Shown here piece by piece: positions 8,371-15,383 of a DNA stretch of 21,330 nucleotides. The stretch spans positions 1 through 21,330 of the forward strand of contig CAAEDF010000058.1 of NCBI GenBank assembly GCA_900754535.1. Direction: 5' to 3'. The notes below the pieces were generated by a model. The model was not told where the DNA came from. It made no database searches and saw nothing but the letters and a program-made list of their open reading frames with translations. The position numbers and the translations under genes were made by a program. Origin of the DNA: Clostridia bacterium. GTDB taxonomy: Bacteria > Bacillota > Clostridia > Oscillospirales > CAG-382. Numbering within the stretch: position 1 is the stretch's first letter; each line of letters starts with the position of its first letter.

Positions 8371-9539
8371 ACAAAGTGGTACTTTTAAAATACGGCGAGC
8401 TTGTGATGAAGGGGCTGAACCGCAGTTATTTCGACAACCTGCTGCTTCGGCGCGTGCGCGCCATACTCAAAAGCATCGGGAACGGGTTTTCCACAGACTA
8501 TGCGCAGTCCACGCTCTGCATACGCGGTCCGCAGGACGCGGACATGGACGAGGTGGCGCAGCGTATGAAGAAGGTGTTCGGCGTTGCGTCGGTGTGCATA
8601 GGCTATGAATGCGAAAAAAGCATGGACGCCGTAAAACGCACGATAGCCGAAAACGCCGCCGAGCTGCTTCGCGGAGCATCCACTTTCAAATGTGCCGCAA
8701 AACGCAGCGACAAGCGTTTTCCGCTCGGCTCGCCCGAGATATGCGCCGAATGCGGCGCGCTGCTGCTTGAGATCTGTCCGGGACTGAAGGTGGACGTCAA
8801 CGAGCCGGAGGTCTGCGTGACGATAGAGATACGCGACCGGTCGGCCTTCATACACGGCGGCGGCGAAAAGGGCGCGGGCGGGATGCCCGTGGGCTCCAAC
8901 GGGCGGGCGCTGCTGCTGCTTTCGGGAGGGATAGACAGTCCCGTGGCGGGATACATGACCGCCAAGCGCGGAGTGGAGGTGGACGCGCTTTATTTCGAAA
9001 GCCCGCCCTACACCGGAGAGCGCGCCAGAGAAAAGGTGATCGAGCTTGCCAAGGTGATAGCCTCTTATACGGGAAAGATATATCTCAACACCATAAGCCT
9101 GACCGAGATACAGGAGACCATGACGGAAAAATGCCAAGAAAAGCTGTTTACGCTTCTGCTGCGCCGCTTTATGATGCGGCTTGCCGAGCGCACCGCGCAC
9201 GCAATAGGCGCGCAGGCGCTGGTGACGGGTGAAAGCATAGGGCAGGTCGCGTCGCAGACGATGATGTCGCTTGCGGTGACCGACGCGGCCGTCTCTCTGC
9301 CGGTGTTCCGCCCCTGCATAGGGCTTGACAAAGAGGAGATAGTGGTCCGCGCAAGGGAAATAGGCAGCTTTGACATCTCCTCGCTGCCGTATGAGGACTG
9401 CTGCACCGTGTTTACGCCGCGGCATCCCAACACCCGTCCGACCGTTGAAGAAATACTTGCCCAGGAGGCATTGCTTGACACAGACGGTCTGGAGGAGCGC
9501 GCCTTTGCAACGCGCAGAACGCTGAGGCTGGAAGCATGA
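8367..9539 (+). CDS. thiI: tRNA 4-thiouridine synthase ThiI
   Basis: The 390-residue protein has the ThiI order: an N-terminal ferredoxin-like domain (1-60), a THUMP RNA-binding domain (about 60-165), and an ATP-pyrophosphatase domain with the PP-loop SGGIDSPVAG (186-195). The ending YEDCCTVFTPRHP contains Cys345-Cys346, the likely sulfur-handling cysteines. It activates U8 of tRNA with ATP and inserts sulfur, and can also serve thiazole synthesis. The protein ends without a rhodanese domain, as in Gram-positive ThiI, which fits a separate desulfurase donor encoded just upstream. Start ATG 8367 overlaps the desulfurase stop. The stop at 9537-9539 in turn overlaps the next ATG at 9536. The longer upstream frame lies inside the desulfurase gene and was discarded. 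Confidence 0.96.
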   Translation: MNKVVLLKYGELVMKGLNRSYFDNLLLRRVRAILKSIGNGFSTDYAQSTLCIRGPQDADMDEVAQRMKKVFGVASVCIGYECEKSMDAVKRTIAENAAELLRGASTFKCAAKRSDKRFPLGSPEICAECGALLLEICPGLKVDVNEPEVCVTIEIRDRSAFIHGGGEKGAGGMPVGSNGRALLLLSGGIDSPVAGYMTAKRGVEVDALYFESPPYTGERAREKVIELAKVIASYTGKIYLNTISLTEIQETMTEKCQEKLFTLLLRRFMMRLAERTAHAIGAQALVTGESIGQVASQTMMSLAVTDAAVSLPVFRPCIGLDKEEIVVRAREIGSFDISSLPYEDCCTVFTPRHPNTRPTVEEILAQEALLDTDGLEERAFATRRTLRLEA

Positions 9540-10573
9540 ACGCACAAAAAACCGCCCGGCGCCTTGTAAGGCTGCTGGACGGCGCCGACATGAAAATAGC
9601 CACGGCCGAATCCATGACCGGCGGGCTTATTGCGTCGCTGATAACTTCCGTGCCCGGCGCAAGCCGTGTGTTCGGCATGGGCTTTTGCACCTACTGCAAC
9701 GAAATGAAATCCAAATACCTCGGCGTAAGCGGCGAGGTCCTCGGCAGACCGGGCGGCGAGATATCCGCGCGCTGCGCGGGCGAAATGGCTTCGGGCGCGG
9801 CGGCTGCGGCCTGCGCACAGGTCGCAGTTTCGGTGACCGGGCTTGCGGGTTCAAAGCCGGACGGAGGTGTGCCAGTCTCTTTCAGACGCCTGAACGGGGC
9901 CGGAATGAACGAAAGCGGAAGCGACCGCGACGGGCGCGTGTTCATCGGAATTTATATAAACGGCAAAACAGACGTTTTCGGCTTTGATTTTTACGGCGGC
10001 CGGAACGCCGTAAGGCTGGCGGCGGCCGGGCTGGCGCTGGACGCCGCATACCGCGCGCTTTCCGCATGCGTAGGAGACGACCGGTTCAAAGTCCCGTGCG
10101 ATACCGAAAGCTTTTACATTCGCCGCTTCCGCGAAAGCGATATCGACGGGGTGATATCTCTTTTCCGCAACACCGTGCTGACCGTCTGCCGCAAAGATTA
10201 TACCGAAAAGCAGACCGAAGCGTGGGCAAGCAGTGCAAACGACAGAGCGCGCTGGCTTGAATCGCTGTCGGCGCATTTTTCGCTTGTAGCCGAAAGCGGA
10301 GGCAGTATAGCAGGCTTTGCGGACGCCGACACGGAAGCCGGATATATAGACCGCCTGTACGTCGCCGCAGACAGACAGCGGCGCGGGATAGGCAGCGCGC
10401 TGTGCGACAGGCTGGAAAAGGCGTGTTCGGGCCGAACGGTAACGACGCACGCCTCCGTAACGGCAAAGCCGTTTTTCCTTGCGCGCGGGTACAGGACGGT
10501 ACGGCGGCAGACCGTGGTGCGCAACGGCATATCCATGGTCAACTTTGTCATGGAAAAGCAGGCGCGCCCATGA
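9536..10573 (+). CDS. Fusion protein: CinA C-terminal (NMN deamidase-like) domain plus YafP-like GNAT acetyltransferase
   Basis: A 345-residue protein. Residues about 3-175 are a CinA C-terminal/PncC domain: KIATAESMTGGLIASLITSV, the GASRVFGMGF-TYCNEMKSKYLGV block, EISARCAGEMASGA and SVTGLAGS, then GRVFIGIYI. The family recycles nicotinamide mononucleotide by deamidation. The usual AESCTGG reads AESMTGG, AGP reads AGS, and an extra loop of roughly 15-20 residues (about 113-131) precedes GRVFIGI, so activity needs testing. Residues about 192-340 form a GNAT domain resembling E. coli YafP: FYIRRFRESDIDGVISLF, DYTEKQTEAWA, YIDRLYVAADRQRRGIGSAL with the acetyl-CoA motif QRRGIG (281-286), and a C-terminal ARGYRTVRRQTV. 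The start overlaps the thiI stop. The acetyl acceptor is unknown. No strong terminator for the plus strand follows except the hairpin at 10774. Confidence 0.88.
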   Translation: MNAQKTARRLVRLLDGADMKIATAESMTGGLIASLITSVPGASRVFGMGFCTYCNEMKSKYLGVSGEVLGRPGGEISARCAGEMASGAAAAACAQVAVSVTGLAGSKPDGGVPVSFRRLNGAGMNESGSDRDGRVFIGIYINGKTDVFGFDFYGGRNAVRLAAAGLALDAAYRALSACVGDDRFKVPCDTESFYIRRFRESDIDGVISLFRNTVLTVCRKDYTEKQTEAWASSANDRARWLESLSAHFSLVAESGGSIAGFADADTEAGYIDRLYVAADRQRRGIGSALCDRLEKACSGRTVTTHASVTAKPFFLARGYRTVRRQTVVRNGISMVNFVMEKQARP

Positions 10574-10773
10574 CGAGCACAGGGCGCATAGATCAGGGCG
10601 GCAGAAAATAAGGCGAGACGCCGGAATACTTATAAACGGTTTTTGGATTACAAAATGAAGTCGCCAAACCTTACACATTATGCCATGAAAGTTTTATACG
10701 TATATTAAAGTCTTTTATCGCACCTGCCGAAACCGGCGGAGGCTTTTCACAACTTAAAGTCACAAAAGCAAAA

Positions 10774-10808
10774 AAACAGGGTCGCTGTTTCAACAAGCGA
10801 CCCTGTTT
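10774..10808 (-). terminator. Rho-independent terminator of the surface-protein gene, possibly shared with the thiI operon
   Basis: A perfect 13-bp stem (AAACAGGGTCGCT with AGCGACCCTGTTT) and a 9-base loop. Read on the minus strand it ends in a run of T residues, right for the gene ending at 10833. It is the only strong hairpin after the plus-strand operon ending at 10573 and may stop both transcripts. The rest of 10574-10832 holds no recognisable gene. Confidence 0.85.
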
Positions 10809-10832
10809 GCCGTTTACTTAACCGTTATTATC

Positions 10833-12632
10833 TTACGCTTTTTTACCTGCGCGTACCGCAAGCACGGCAACCGCGCCGAGCGAAAGCGCGAGGAGGGAGA
10901 CCCAGAGGATCATGCTGCCGTTTTCGCCGGTGGAAGGAACGGAGGATTCATAGTTCGGATCGGATTCGCCGCACACGGTGCACACGCCGTTTTCATACTT
11001 ATGGCCGGTTGCGGGGATCGTCTCGCCCTGCTCGATGACCTCGCCGCAATCCGCGCAGACGGTGTCGCCGGTGTAGCCTTCCTCGGTGCAGGCAGGCTCC
11101 TTGACGTTGACTTTATCCTCGGAAGCGACATGCTTGTGAAGATTGATCACGCCGTTTTCGTCGATTTCAAGCTTGATGCTGTCGGAATCGTTGGTGACGG
11201 CGGGAGCGGGAACGTTCTCGTCCTCATTGGTGTCCTGAACAAATATCATAACAAGCTCTTTTTCCGACTTGTTCTCAAACGAAACCGTGGATTCGGCAGC
11301 AAACGTAAGTGCGGCGGCGCCGTATTTGTTGTCGATATTGATGCCGTACCAGGAAGCGCTGCCAGCCACAAGCGCAAGGTTGCCCTTGACGGTAACGTCG
11401 GAGCTGTTGACCACTATCGGAGCGCCCTTGGTGGCAAACTCGTGATCAACCGTAAGGTCCTCGATCACTGTGCCGGCAGAGATATACAGATTGAGAGTGT
11501 GCTTGTTGGCAGCGGTTGTCTTGAGCGTACCGTTGCAGATGGTTATATTTTCGGACTCGGCCACATTGACAAGATGCGTATCGTTTTCATATGTGCCGGC
11601 AAAATCCGCCGAAGCGGTTATCGTACCGCCGTTGAGGTCGAGAATAAGGCCGGACTTCTTTGTTATGTCAAGCATACGGTCGATCTCCAGCGTCTCGGCA
11701 AGCAGCTTGATCGTCTCGCCGTCTTCCGCATAATCGACAGCCTGCTGGAGAGAAATGTACTTAAAGCCGGTGGAAACGTTTTCCGCAACGGGAACGGATT
11801 CCTCGGACTCGCTCACAAGAGTCCATGCACCCGTATTATCGGCGGCGAAAACAAGTCCGCTGCCTGCGGGAGCCGAGACGCTGTCCGCACCGCCGGGAGC
11901 GTTTGCGGGACGGCCGGAATAGATAACGGTGCTTTCACCGAAATCATTGTTCTCGCCGAGAGTGAGCACGGAGGGATTGGCGTACGAAACATTGTTTGCA
12001 TACATCATTCCTATATCGCTGCCCCAGCCGGTTTGATAAATAACCGAGGAAGAAACCGAAACGGCGGGTGAATTTGCGATGCTTATGCCGCATTTGCCGG
12101 CGGAGGCGACATTGAGCCCTTTGACTGTCATATCGGAAACGCCGTGGATATTAAGTCCGTGGCCCTTGACGCAGAAAACGGTGACATTGCTGACAGTGCC
12201 GGCGGAAATAAGAGGCATCTCGTTCACGCCGTCGCCTATCTTGGAAAACTTGATGGCACTGACGTTGCCGTTATCGGATTTGCAGTTTACCGTCAGGTCG
12301 CTGATCGTGACATTGTCGGCCTCGACAAGTATTCCGGCCTGCCCGGAGACCGAGAAGTTCCCCGTGTCTATCACGGTCGCAGCGCCCTTGCCCTTTATGG
12401 TAACGCCGTCCACCGAAACGCGGAGCTGCTCGTTGGCCGTGACGGTCACCGTGCCCTCGCCGATCTCGATGACGTCGTTTTCCGAAGCGTTTGCAAGTGC
12501 GTTCCAAAGCGTATCGTAGCTTTTTTCGCCTATCGAAACCGTGGCCTCGACATCAGAGGAGGCCAAAATGCTTACGGGAAGCAATGCCGTCAGCATAAAG
12601 GCTGCGATAAGGATCGAAATCACTTTTTTCAT
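10833..12632 (-). CDS. Secreted beta-helix surface protein with an LPXTG-like wall anchor
   Basis: A 599-residue protein. A signal peptide spans residues 1 to about 24 (MKKVISILIAAF to ILASS). Residues about 35-250 and 285-460 are Val/Ile/Asn/Gly-rich strands with GVTIKGKG, DNVTISDLTV and ENITICNGTL, typical of right-handed parallel beta-helix proteins (pectate-lyase or polymorphic-repeat types). A Cys/His-rich module follows (about 501-560) with Cys515, CADC at 526-529 and CTVC at 551-554, a small repeat often seen in clostridial surface proteins. The C-terminus has VPSTG (565-569), a hydrophobic helix and RAGKKA, a variant sortase signal. The protein is probably wall-anchored and may bind or act on polysaccharide, but no catalytic residues were identified. 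AAAGGAGA precedes ATG 12632. A further 18 codons upstream are open but unlikely to be used. Confidence 0.85.
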   Translation of the reverse strand: MKKVISILIAAFMLTALLPVSILASSDVEATVSIGEKSYDTLWNALANASENDVIEIGEGTVTVTANEQLRVSVDGVTIKGKGAATVIDTGNFSVSGQAGILVEADNVTISDLTVNCKSDNGNVSAIKFSKIGDGVNEMPLISAGTVSNVTVFCVKGHGLNIHGVSDMTVKGLNVASAGKCGISIANSPAVSVSSSVIYQTGWGSDIGMMYANNVSYANPSVLTLGENNDFGESTVIYSGRPANAPGGADSVSAPAGSGLVFAADNTGAWTLVSESEESVPVAENVSTGFKYISLQQAVDYAEDGETIKLLAETLEIDRMLDITKKSGLILDLNGGTITASADFAGTYENDTHLVNVAESENITICNGTLKTTAANKHTLNLYISAGTVIEDLTVDHEFATKGAPIVVNSSDVTVKGNLALVAGSASWYGINIDNKYGAAALTFAAESTVSFENKSEKELVMIFVQDTNEDENVPAPAVTNDSDSIKLEIDENGVINLHKHVASEDKVNVKEPACTEEGYTGDTVCADCGEVIEQGETIPATGHKYENGVCTVCGESDPNYESSVPSTGENGSMILWVSLLALSLGAVAVLAVRAGKKA

Positions 12633-12742
12633 CCTGAAAATCTCCTTTTGATATTCTGCTTGAATAAAAGCGGCATACCCCCACACGCATCCGAAAGACC
12701 CGCATGCATTTATGACGTTCCGCCGTTTTTATCAGCCTATGG

Positions 12743-12771
12743 ATAATAACATATAACGCATAAAAAATCAA
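12743..12771 (-). promoter_or_regulatory. Sigma-A-like promoter for the beta-helix surface protein
   Basis: On the minus strand TTGATT (12771-12766), a 17-base spacer and TATTAT (12748-12743). The predicted leader is about 104 bases. The boxes match consensus at 4 and 5 of 6 positions. Confidence 0.6.
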
Positions 12772-12873
12772 GTCTTTTTCGGCCTGACGTTTTTTACCAT
12801 GCATGATCGGCCGGGATGCCGGTAAAAAGCACGGGCATGACAGTTCTCGGCCGCTTATTTTTAAAAAAACGGT

Positions 12874-13353
12874 TTACAAAAGCTTTTCCATTATCCTTCT
12901 CTGCTCGGTATAGCCGTTCTTTCGGTAAAATTCAATGGCGTCGGAATTGAATTCCCATACGTTGAGCTCCAGATTATGGCAGCCCGCCGCGCGTGCGTAT
13001 TCCTCCGCCCGCGCCATGAGCGCACGGCCGACACCCCTTCCGGAATACTCCGGGTCCACGCAAAGATCCTCTATATAAAGCCGCTTTACCGGCTTGAGGG
13101 AGGGGGTCCCCGCGCTGTTTTTCATACGGCATATTATATAGCCGATCACGTATCCCTCTCCGTCCTCCGCAACGAACACCGGAGAATCGTCGTCTGCAAA
13201 CAGGGCAAGGATCTCGTCCCTGCCGAATTTTGCTCCCGCGTCGATGAACAGATCGCTCCTGCCGTCGCGGTGCAGCTTTGCAATATATAAAAGCAGCTCC
13301 TCTACCCGTCCCGCGTCGCTTTCCCGCGGAAGCCTTACTTTGATGTTGTTCAA
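12874..13353 (-). CDS. GNAT-family N-acetyltransferase
   Basis: The 159-residue protein covers a single GNAT fold: IKVRLPRESDAGRVEELLLY at the N-terminus, VFVAEDGEGYVIGYIICRM (strands 3-4), YIEDLCVDPEYSGRGVGRAL with the acetyl-CoA motif SGRGVG, and LELNVWEFNSDAIEFYRKNGY at the C-terminus. Such proteins acetylate amines on small molecules or protein N-termini. The acceptor cannot be inferred. The only usable in-frame start is TTG at 13353, because TAA lies two codons before it. AAGGGA is about 12 bases upstream, so translation may be modest. It has its own promoter at 13403-13431 and no obvious functional partner nearby. Confidence 0.85.
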   Translation of the reverse strand: MNNIKVRLPRESDAGRVEELLLYIAKLHRDGRSDLFIDAGAKFGRDEILALFADDDSPVFVAEDGEGYVIGYIICRMKNSAGTPSLKPVKRLYIEDLCVDPEYSGRGVGRALMARAEEYARAAGCHNLELNVWEFNSDAIEFYRKNGYTEQRRIMEKLL

Positions 13354-13402
13354 TCCTTACTCATATCCCTTCCCGCGCCGCGCGCGATATTTCTTCGGAT
13401 CG

Positions 13403-13431
13403 ATTATATCACCACCGTTTAGTTTTGTAAA
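13403..13431 (-). promoter_or_regulatory. Sigma-A promoter for the GNAT gene
   Basis: On the minus strand TTTACA (13431-13426), a 17-base spacer and TATAAT (13408-13403), about 43 bases upstream of the TTG start. Confidence 0.7.
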
Positions 13432-13481
13432 GCCGCGCCGCGGCCGGAAGCGTAATTGCGCAAAAAACGGCTTTTTTCCTT

Positions 13482-13511
13482 TTGCATGTAATTTTTCCCG
13501 CCGGATATCAT
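13482..13511 (+). promoter_or_regulatory. Possible weak promoter for tspO
   Basis: TTGCAT (13482-13487), an 18-base spacer and TATCAT (13506-13511) lie about 40 bases before the tspO start region. The -35 box is poor, so this is a candidate only. Confidence 0.35.
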
Positions 13512-13552
13512 AAAATATAAACGACTGATTTTGCTTTCGGGAAGGTGATTTT

Positions 13553-14017
13553 ATAAAAATACAATGGAAAAAACTTATACTGTGCATCGCGGTTCCGCTG
13601 GCCGTCGGCGCGCTTGCCGGCCTTCTGACCCGAGACAGCATGCAGCTTTTCGAAACACTTGAAAAGCCGTCTCTCGCTCCGCCCGGATGGCTTTTTCCCG
13701 TCGCCTGGACGATACTGTACGTGCTGATGGGGATCGCTTCGTATCTGGTACTTGTTTCGGGAAAGCCCTACCGCAACGCCATGATCCTGTACGCCGTCCA
13801 GCTTGTATTCAATTTTCTGTGGCCGATAATATTTTTCAATTTTCAGCTTTATCTGTTTGCCTTTGTATGGCTTGTGGCGCTTTGGGTCCTTATATTCGCT
13901 ACGGCAACGGCATTTTACCGCATATCAAAAAGCGCCGGGATCCTCATGGTTCCGTATTTACTCTGGGTGACGTTTGCCGGATATCTCAATCTGTCGATAT
14001 ACCTTCTCAACGGCTGA
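13553..14017 (+). CDS. tspO: TspO/MBR (tryptophan-rich sensory protein) family membrane protein, apparent ATA start
   Basis: The homology begins well before the first in-frame ATG (13640). Read from codon 13553 the protein is 154 residues: ATA-AAA-ATA-CAA-TGG, giving xKIQWKKLILCIAVPLAVGA, the normal TspO first helix, then LEKPSLAPPGWLFPVAWTIL and three to four more helices. A good ribosome site, GGAAGGTG, lies 5 bases before that ATA, exactly where an ATG would be expected, so ATG has probably changed to ATA. No ATG, GTG or TTG exists in frame between the upstream stop at 13526 and 13640. Starting at 13640 would delete the first of five helices. TspO proteins bind porphyrins and affect stress and tetrapyrrole handling. 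It is either expressed from a rare ATA start or silenced. Confidence 0.82.
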   Translation: MKIQWKKLILCIAVPLAVGALAGLLTRDSMQLFETLEKPSLAPPGWLFPVAWTILYVLMGIASYLVLVSGKPYRNAMILYAVQLVFNFLWPIIFFNFQLYLFAFVWLVALWVLIFATATAFYRISKSAGILMVPYLLWVTFAGYLNLSIYLLNG

Positions 14018-14091
14018 GAAAGCGCGGACTGCATACCGTATTACTTTCCCCCGCCAAGAGAGCTTTCCCGTCATTACGTCGGACAGCAAAT

Positions 14092-14118
14092 ACCGCCGCA
14101 CATATTCTGTGCGGCGGT
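14092..14118 (+). terminator. Terminator between convergent tspO and cysK
   Basis: An 11-bp stem (ACCGCCGCACA with TGTGCGGCGGT) and a 5-base loop followed by GTTTCTATT. The symmetric hairpin could serve both tspO and, from the other side, cysK. Confidence 0.7.
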
Positions 14119-14191
14119 GTTTCTATTAAAGCGGATATTCTGCCGCCGGAATGACCGCCGTCACGGCGACTTGCAAAGCGGATACAAGATA

Positions 14192-14220
14192 TTGACAGAA
14201 GAGAAAGAAAGTAATATCAT
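14192..14220 (+). promoter_or_regulatory. Promoter-like element aimed into the 3' end of cysK
   Basis: TTGACA (14192-14197), a 17-base spacer and TATCAT (14215-14220) on the plus strand, about 55 bases before the cysK stop codon on the other strand. There is no plus-strand gene downstream, so if active it would make an RNA antisense to cysK. Confidence 0.45.
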
Positions 14221-14274
14221 ATTATCCGTTCAGGCGGTCCGCCGTATCCGGCCCGATACCCAAAGTCAAAAGCA

Positions 14275-15207
14275 TTATTCCGCGAACAGTCCGGAAGACA
14301 GATACCTTTCGCCCGTATCCGGCAGAAGTACAACCACCGTTTTACCTGCGTTTCCGCTTAGTCGGGCGACGCTCAACGCGGCGTGCAGCGCCGCGCCCGA
14401 GGAGATGCCGGCCAGCACTCCCTCGCTTTTCCCCAAAAGCCGGCAGGCGGCGTACGCGTCCGCTTCCGACACCTTTATTATCTCGTCATACACCTCTGTG
14501 TCAAGCACCTCCGGCACGAATCCCGCGCCCATGCCCTGGATACCGTGCGCGCCGGCCGCGCAGCCCGAAAGCACCGCCGAGTCCGCAGGTTCAACGGCGA
14601 CCACCTTTACGGAAGGCTTTTTTGATTTGAGGAAACGCCCAACGCCCGTCACGGTGCCGCCGGTGCCCACGCCGGAAACGAATATATCCACGTCTCCGCC
14701 GCTGTCCTCCCATATTTCCGGCCCGGTGGTCTCAAAATGGGATTGAGGGTTGGCGGGGTTTTCAAACTGTCCGGCGATAAAGCTGCCGGGAATCTCAGCG
14801 GCAAGCTCTTCCGCCCGCGCGATGGCGCCCTTCATTCCGGCCGCCCCGTCGGTCAGCACCAGCTTTGCGCCGTAAGCGCTTATAAGAGCGCGCCGCTCGG
14901 CTGACATGGTTTTCGGCATTACGATTATCACTCCGTAGCCCTTTGACGCCGCCACCGCGGCAAGACCTATCCCGGTGTTCCCGCTCGTAGGCTCTATTAT
15001 CACCGAACCGGGACCGAGCCTGCCCTCGGCCTCCGCCTTTTCTATCATCGCCCTTGCGACCCGGTCCTTGACAGAACCTGCCGGATTGAAATACTCAAGC
15101 TTTGCAAGCAGTCTTGCCTCAAGACCGCATATCCTGCCGATATTTGCCAGCTCCAGAAGCGGCGTACCTCCCACAAGCTCCGAAACCGAACCGTATATTC
15201 TGCTCAT
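14275..15207 (-). CDS. cysK: Cysteine synthase (O-acetylserine sulfhydrylase)
   Basis: The 310-residue PLP enzyme makes cysteine from O-acetylserine and sulfide. The features are textbook: VGGTPLLEL at 12-20, the Schiff-base Lys47 in NPAGSVKDR, the substrate loop EPTSGNTGIGLA (72-83), the phosphate-binding SGVGTGGTVTGVGRFLK, VEPADSAVLSG, and GISSGAALHAAL near the C-terminus. Length is normal for CysK. The start has AAGGAGGG about 10 bases upstream. A near-perfect promoter (15286-15314) gives a leader of about 72 bases. It supplies the cysteine that the desulfurase-ThiI operon consumes, though the two loci are separate. CysM-like activity with other sulfur donors cannot be excluded. Confidence 0.95.
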   Translation of the reverse strand: MSRIYGSVSELVGGTPLLELANIGRICGLEARLLAKLEYFNPAGSVKDRVARAMIEKAEAEGRLGPGSVIIEPTSGNTGIGLAAVAASKGYGVIIVMPKTMSAERRALISAYGAKLVLTDGAAGMKGAIARAEELAAEIPGSFIAGQFENPANPQSHFETTGPEIWEDSGGDVDIFVSGVGTGGTVTGVGRFLKSKKPSVKVVAVEPADSAVLSGCAAGAHGIQGMGAGFVPEVLDTEVYDEIIKVSEADAYAACRLLGKSEGVLAGISSGAALHAALSVARLSGNAGKTVVVLLPDTGERYLSSGLFAE

Positions 15208-15285
15208 ATCTTCCCGTCCCTCCTTCCGCGCATCCGTGCCGCGTTCAGGATTCGCGTATGCTTTGATTTATAACAATATATTTGT

Positions 15286-15314
15286 AATCTACATCATTTA
15301 CGCCGGTTTGTCAA
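15286..15314 (-). promoter_or_regulatory. Sigma-A promoter for cysK
   Basis: On the minus strand a perfect TTGACA (15314-15309), a 17-base spacer and TAGATT (15291-15286). Just downstream ACAAATATATTGT (15285-15273) is an imperfect dyad at the likely RNA start and may be a repressor site. Confidence 0.72.
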
Positions 15315-15383
15315 TAAAAATAAAAGCAAAACGTTTCGCCGGGCCGCCCCGAAAACATAAAACGGACAAAAAGGAGACCGCTT

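Noticed and set aside
8385..9545. Minus-strand open frame of 386 codons opposite thiI
   Set aside because: It lies wholly antisense to the ThiI PP-loop and THUMP regions and has a basic, low-complexity composition without motifs.
10726..10748. Small GCCG-AAAC-CGGC hairpin followed by CTTTTC as terminator of the thiI operon
   Set aside because: The stem is only four strong pairs; the 13-bp hairpin at 10774-10808 is a far better candidate.
11001..12071. Plus-strand open frame of 356 codons opposite the surface protein
   Set aside because: It is antisense to the beta-helix gene, which has a signal peptide, promoter, ribosome site and terminator.
12791..12828. Hairpin TTTTTACC ... GGTAAAAA as a terminator for the GNAT gene
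   Set aside because: On the minus strand the T-run is in the 5' arm and the hairpin is followed by A-rich sequence, so it does not fit a Rho-independent terminator.
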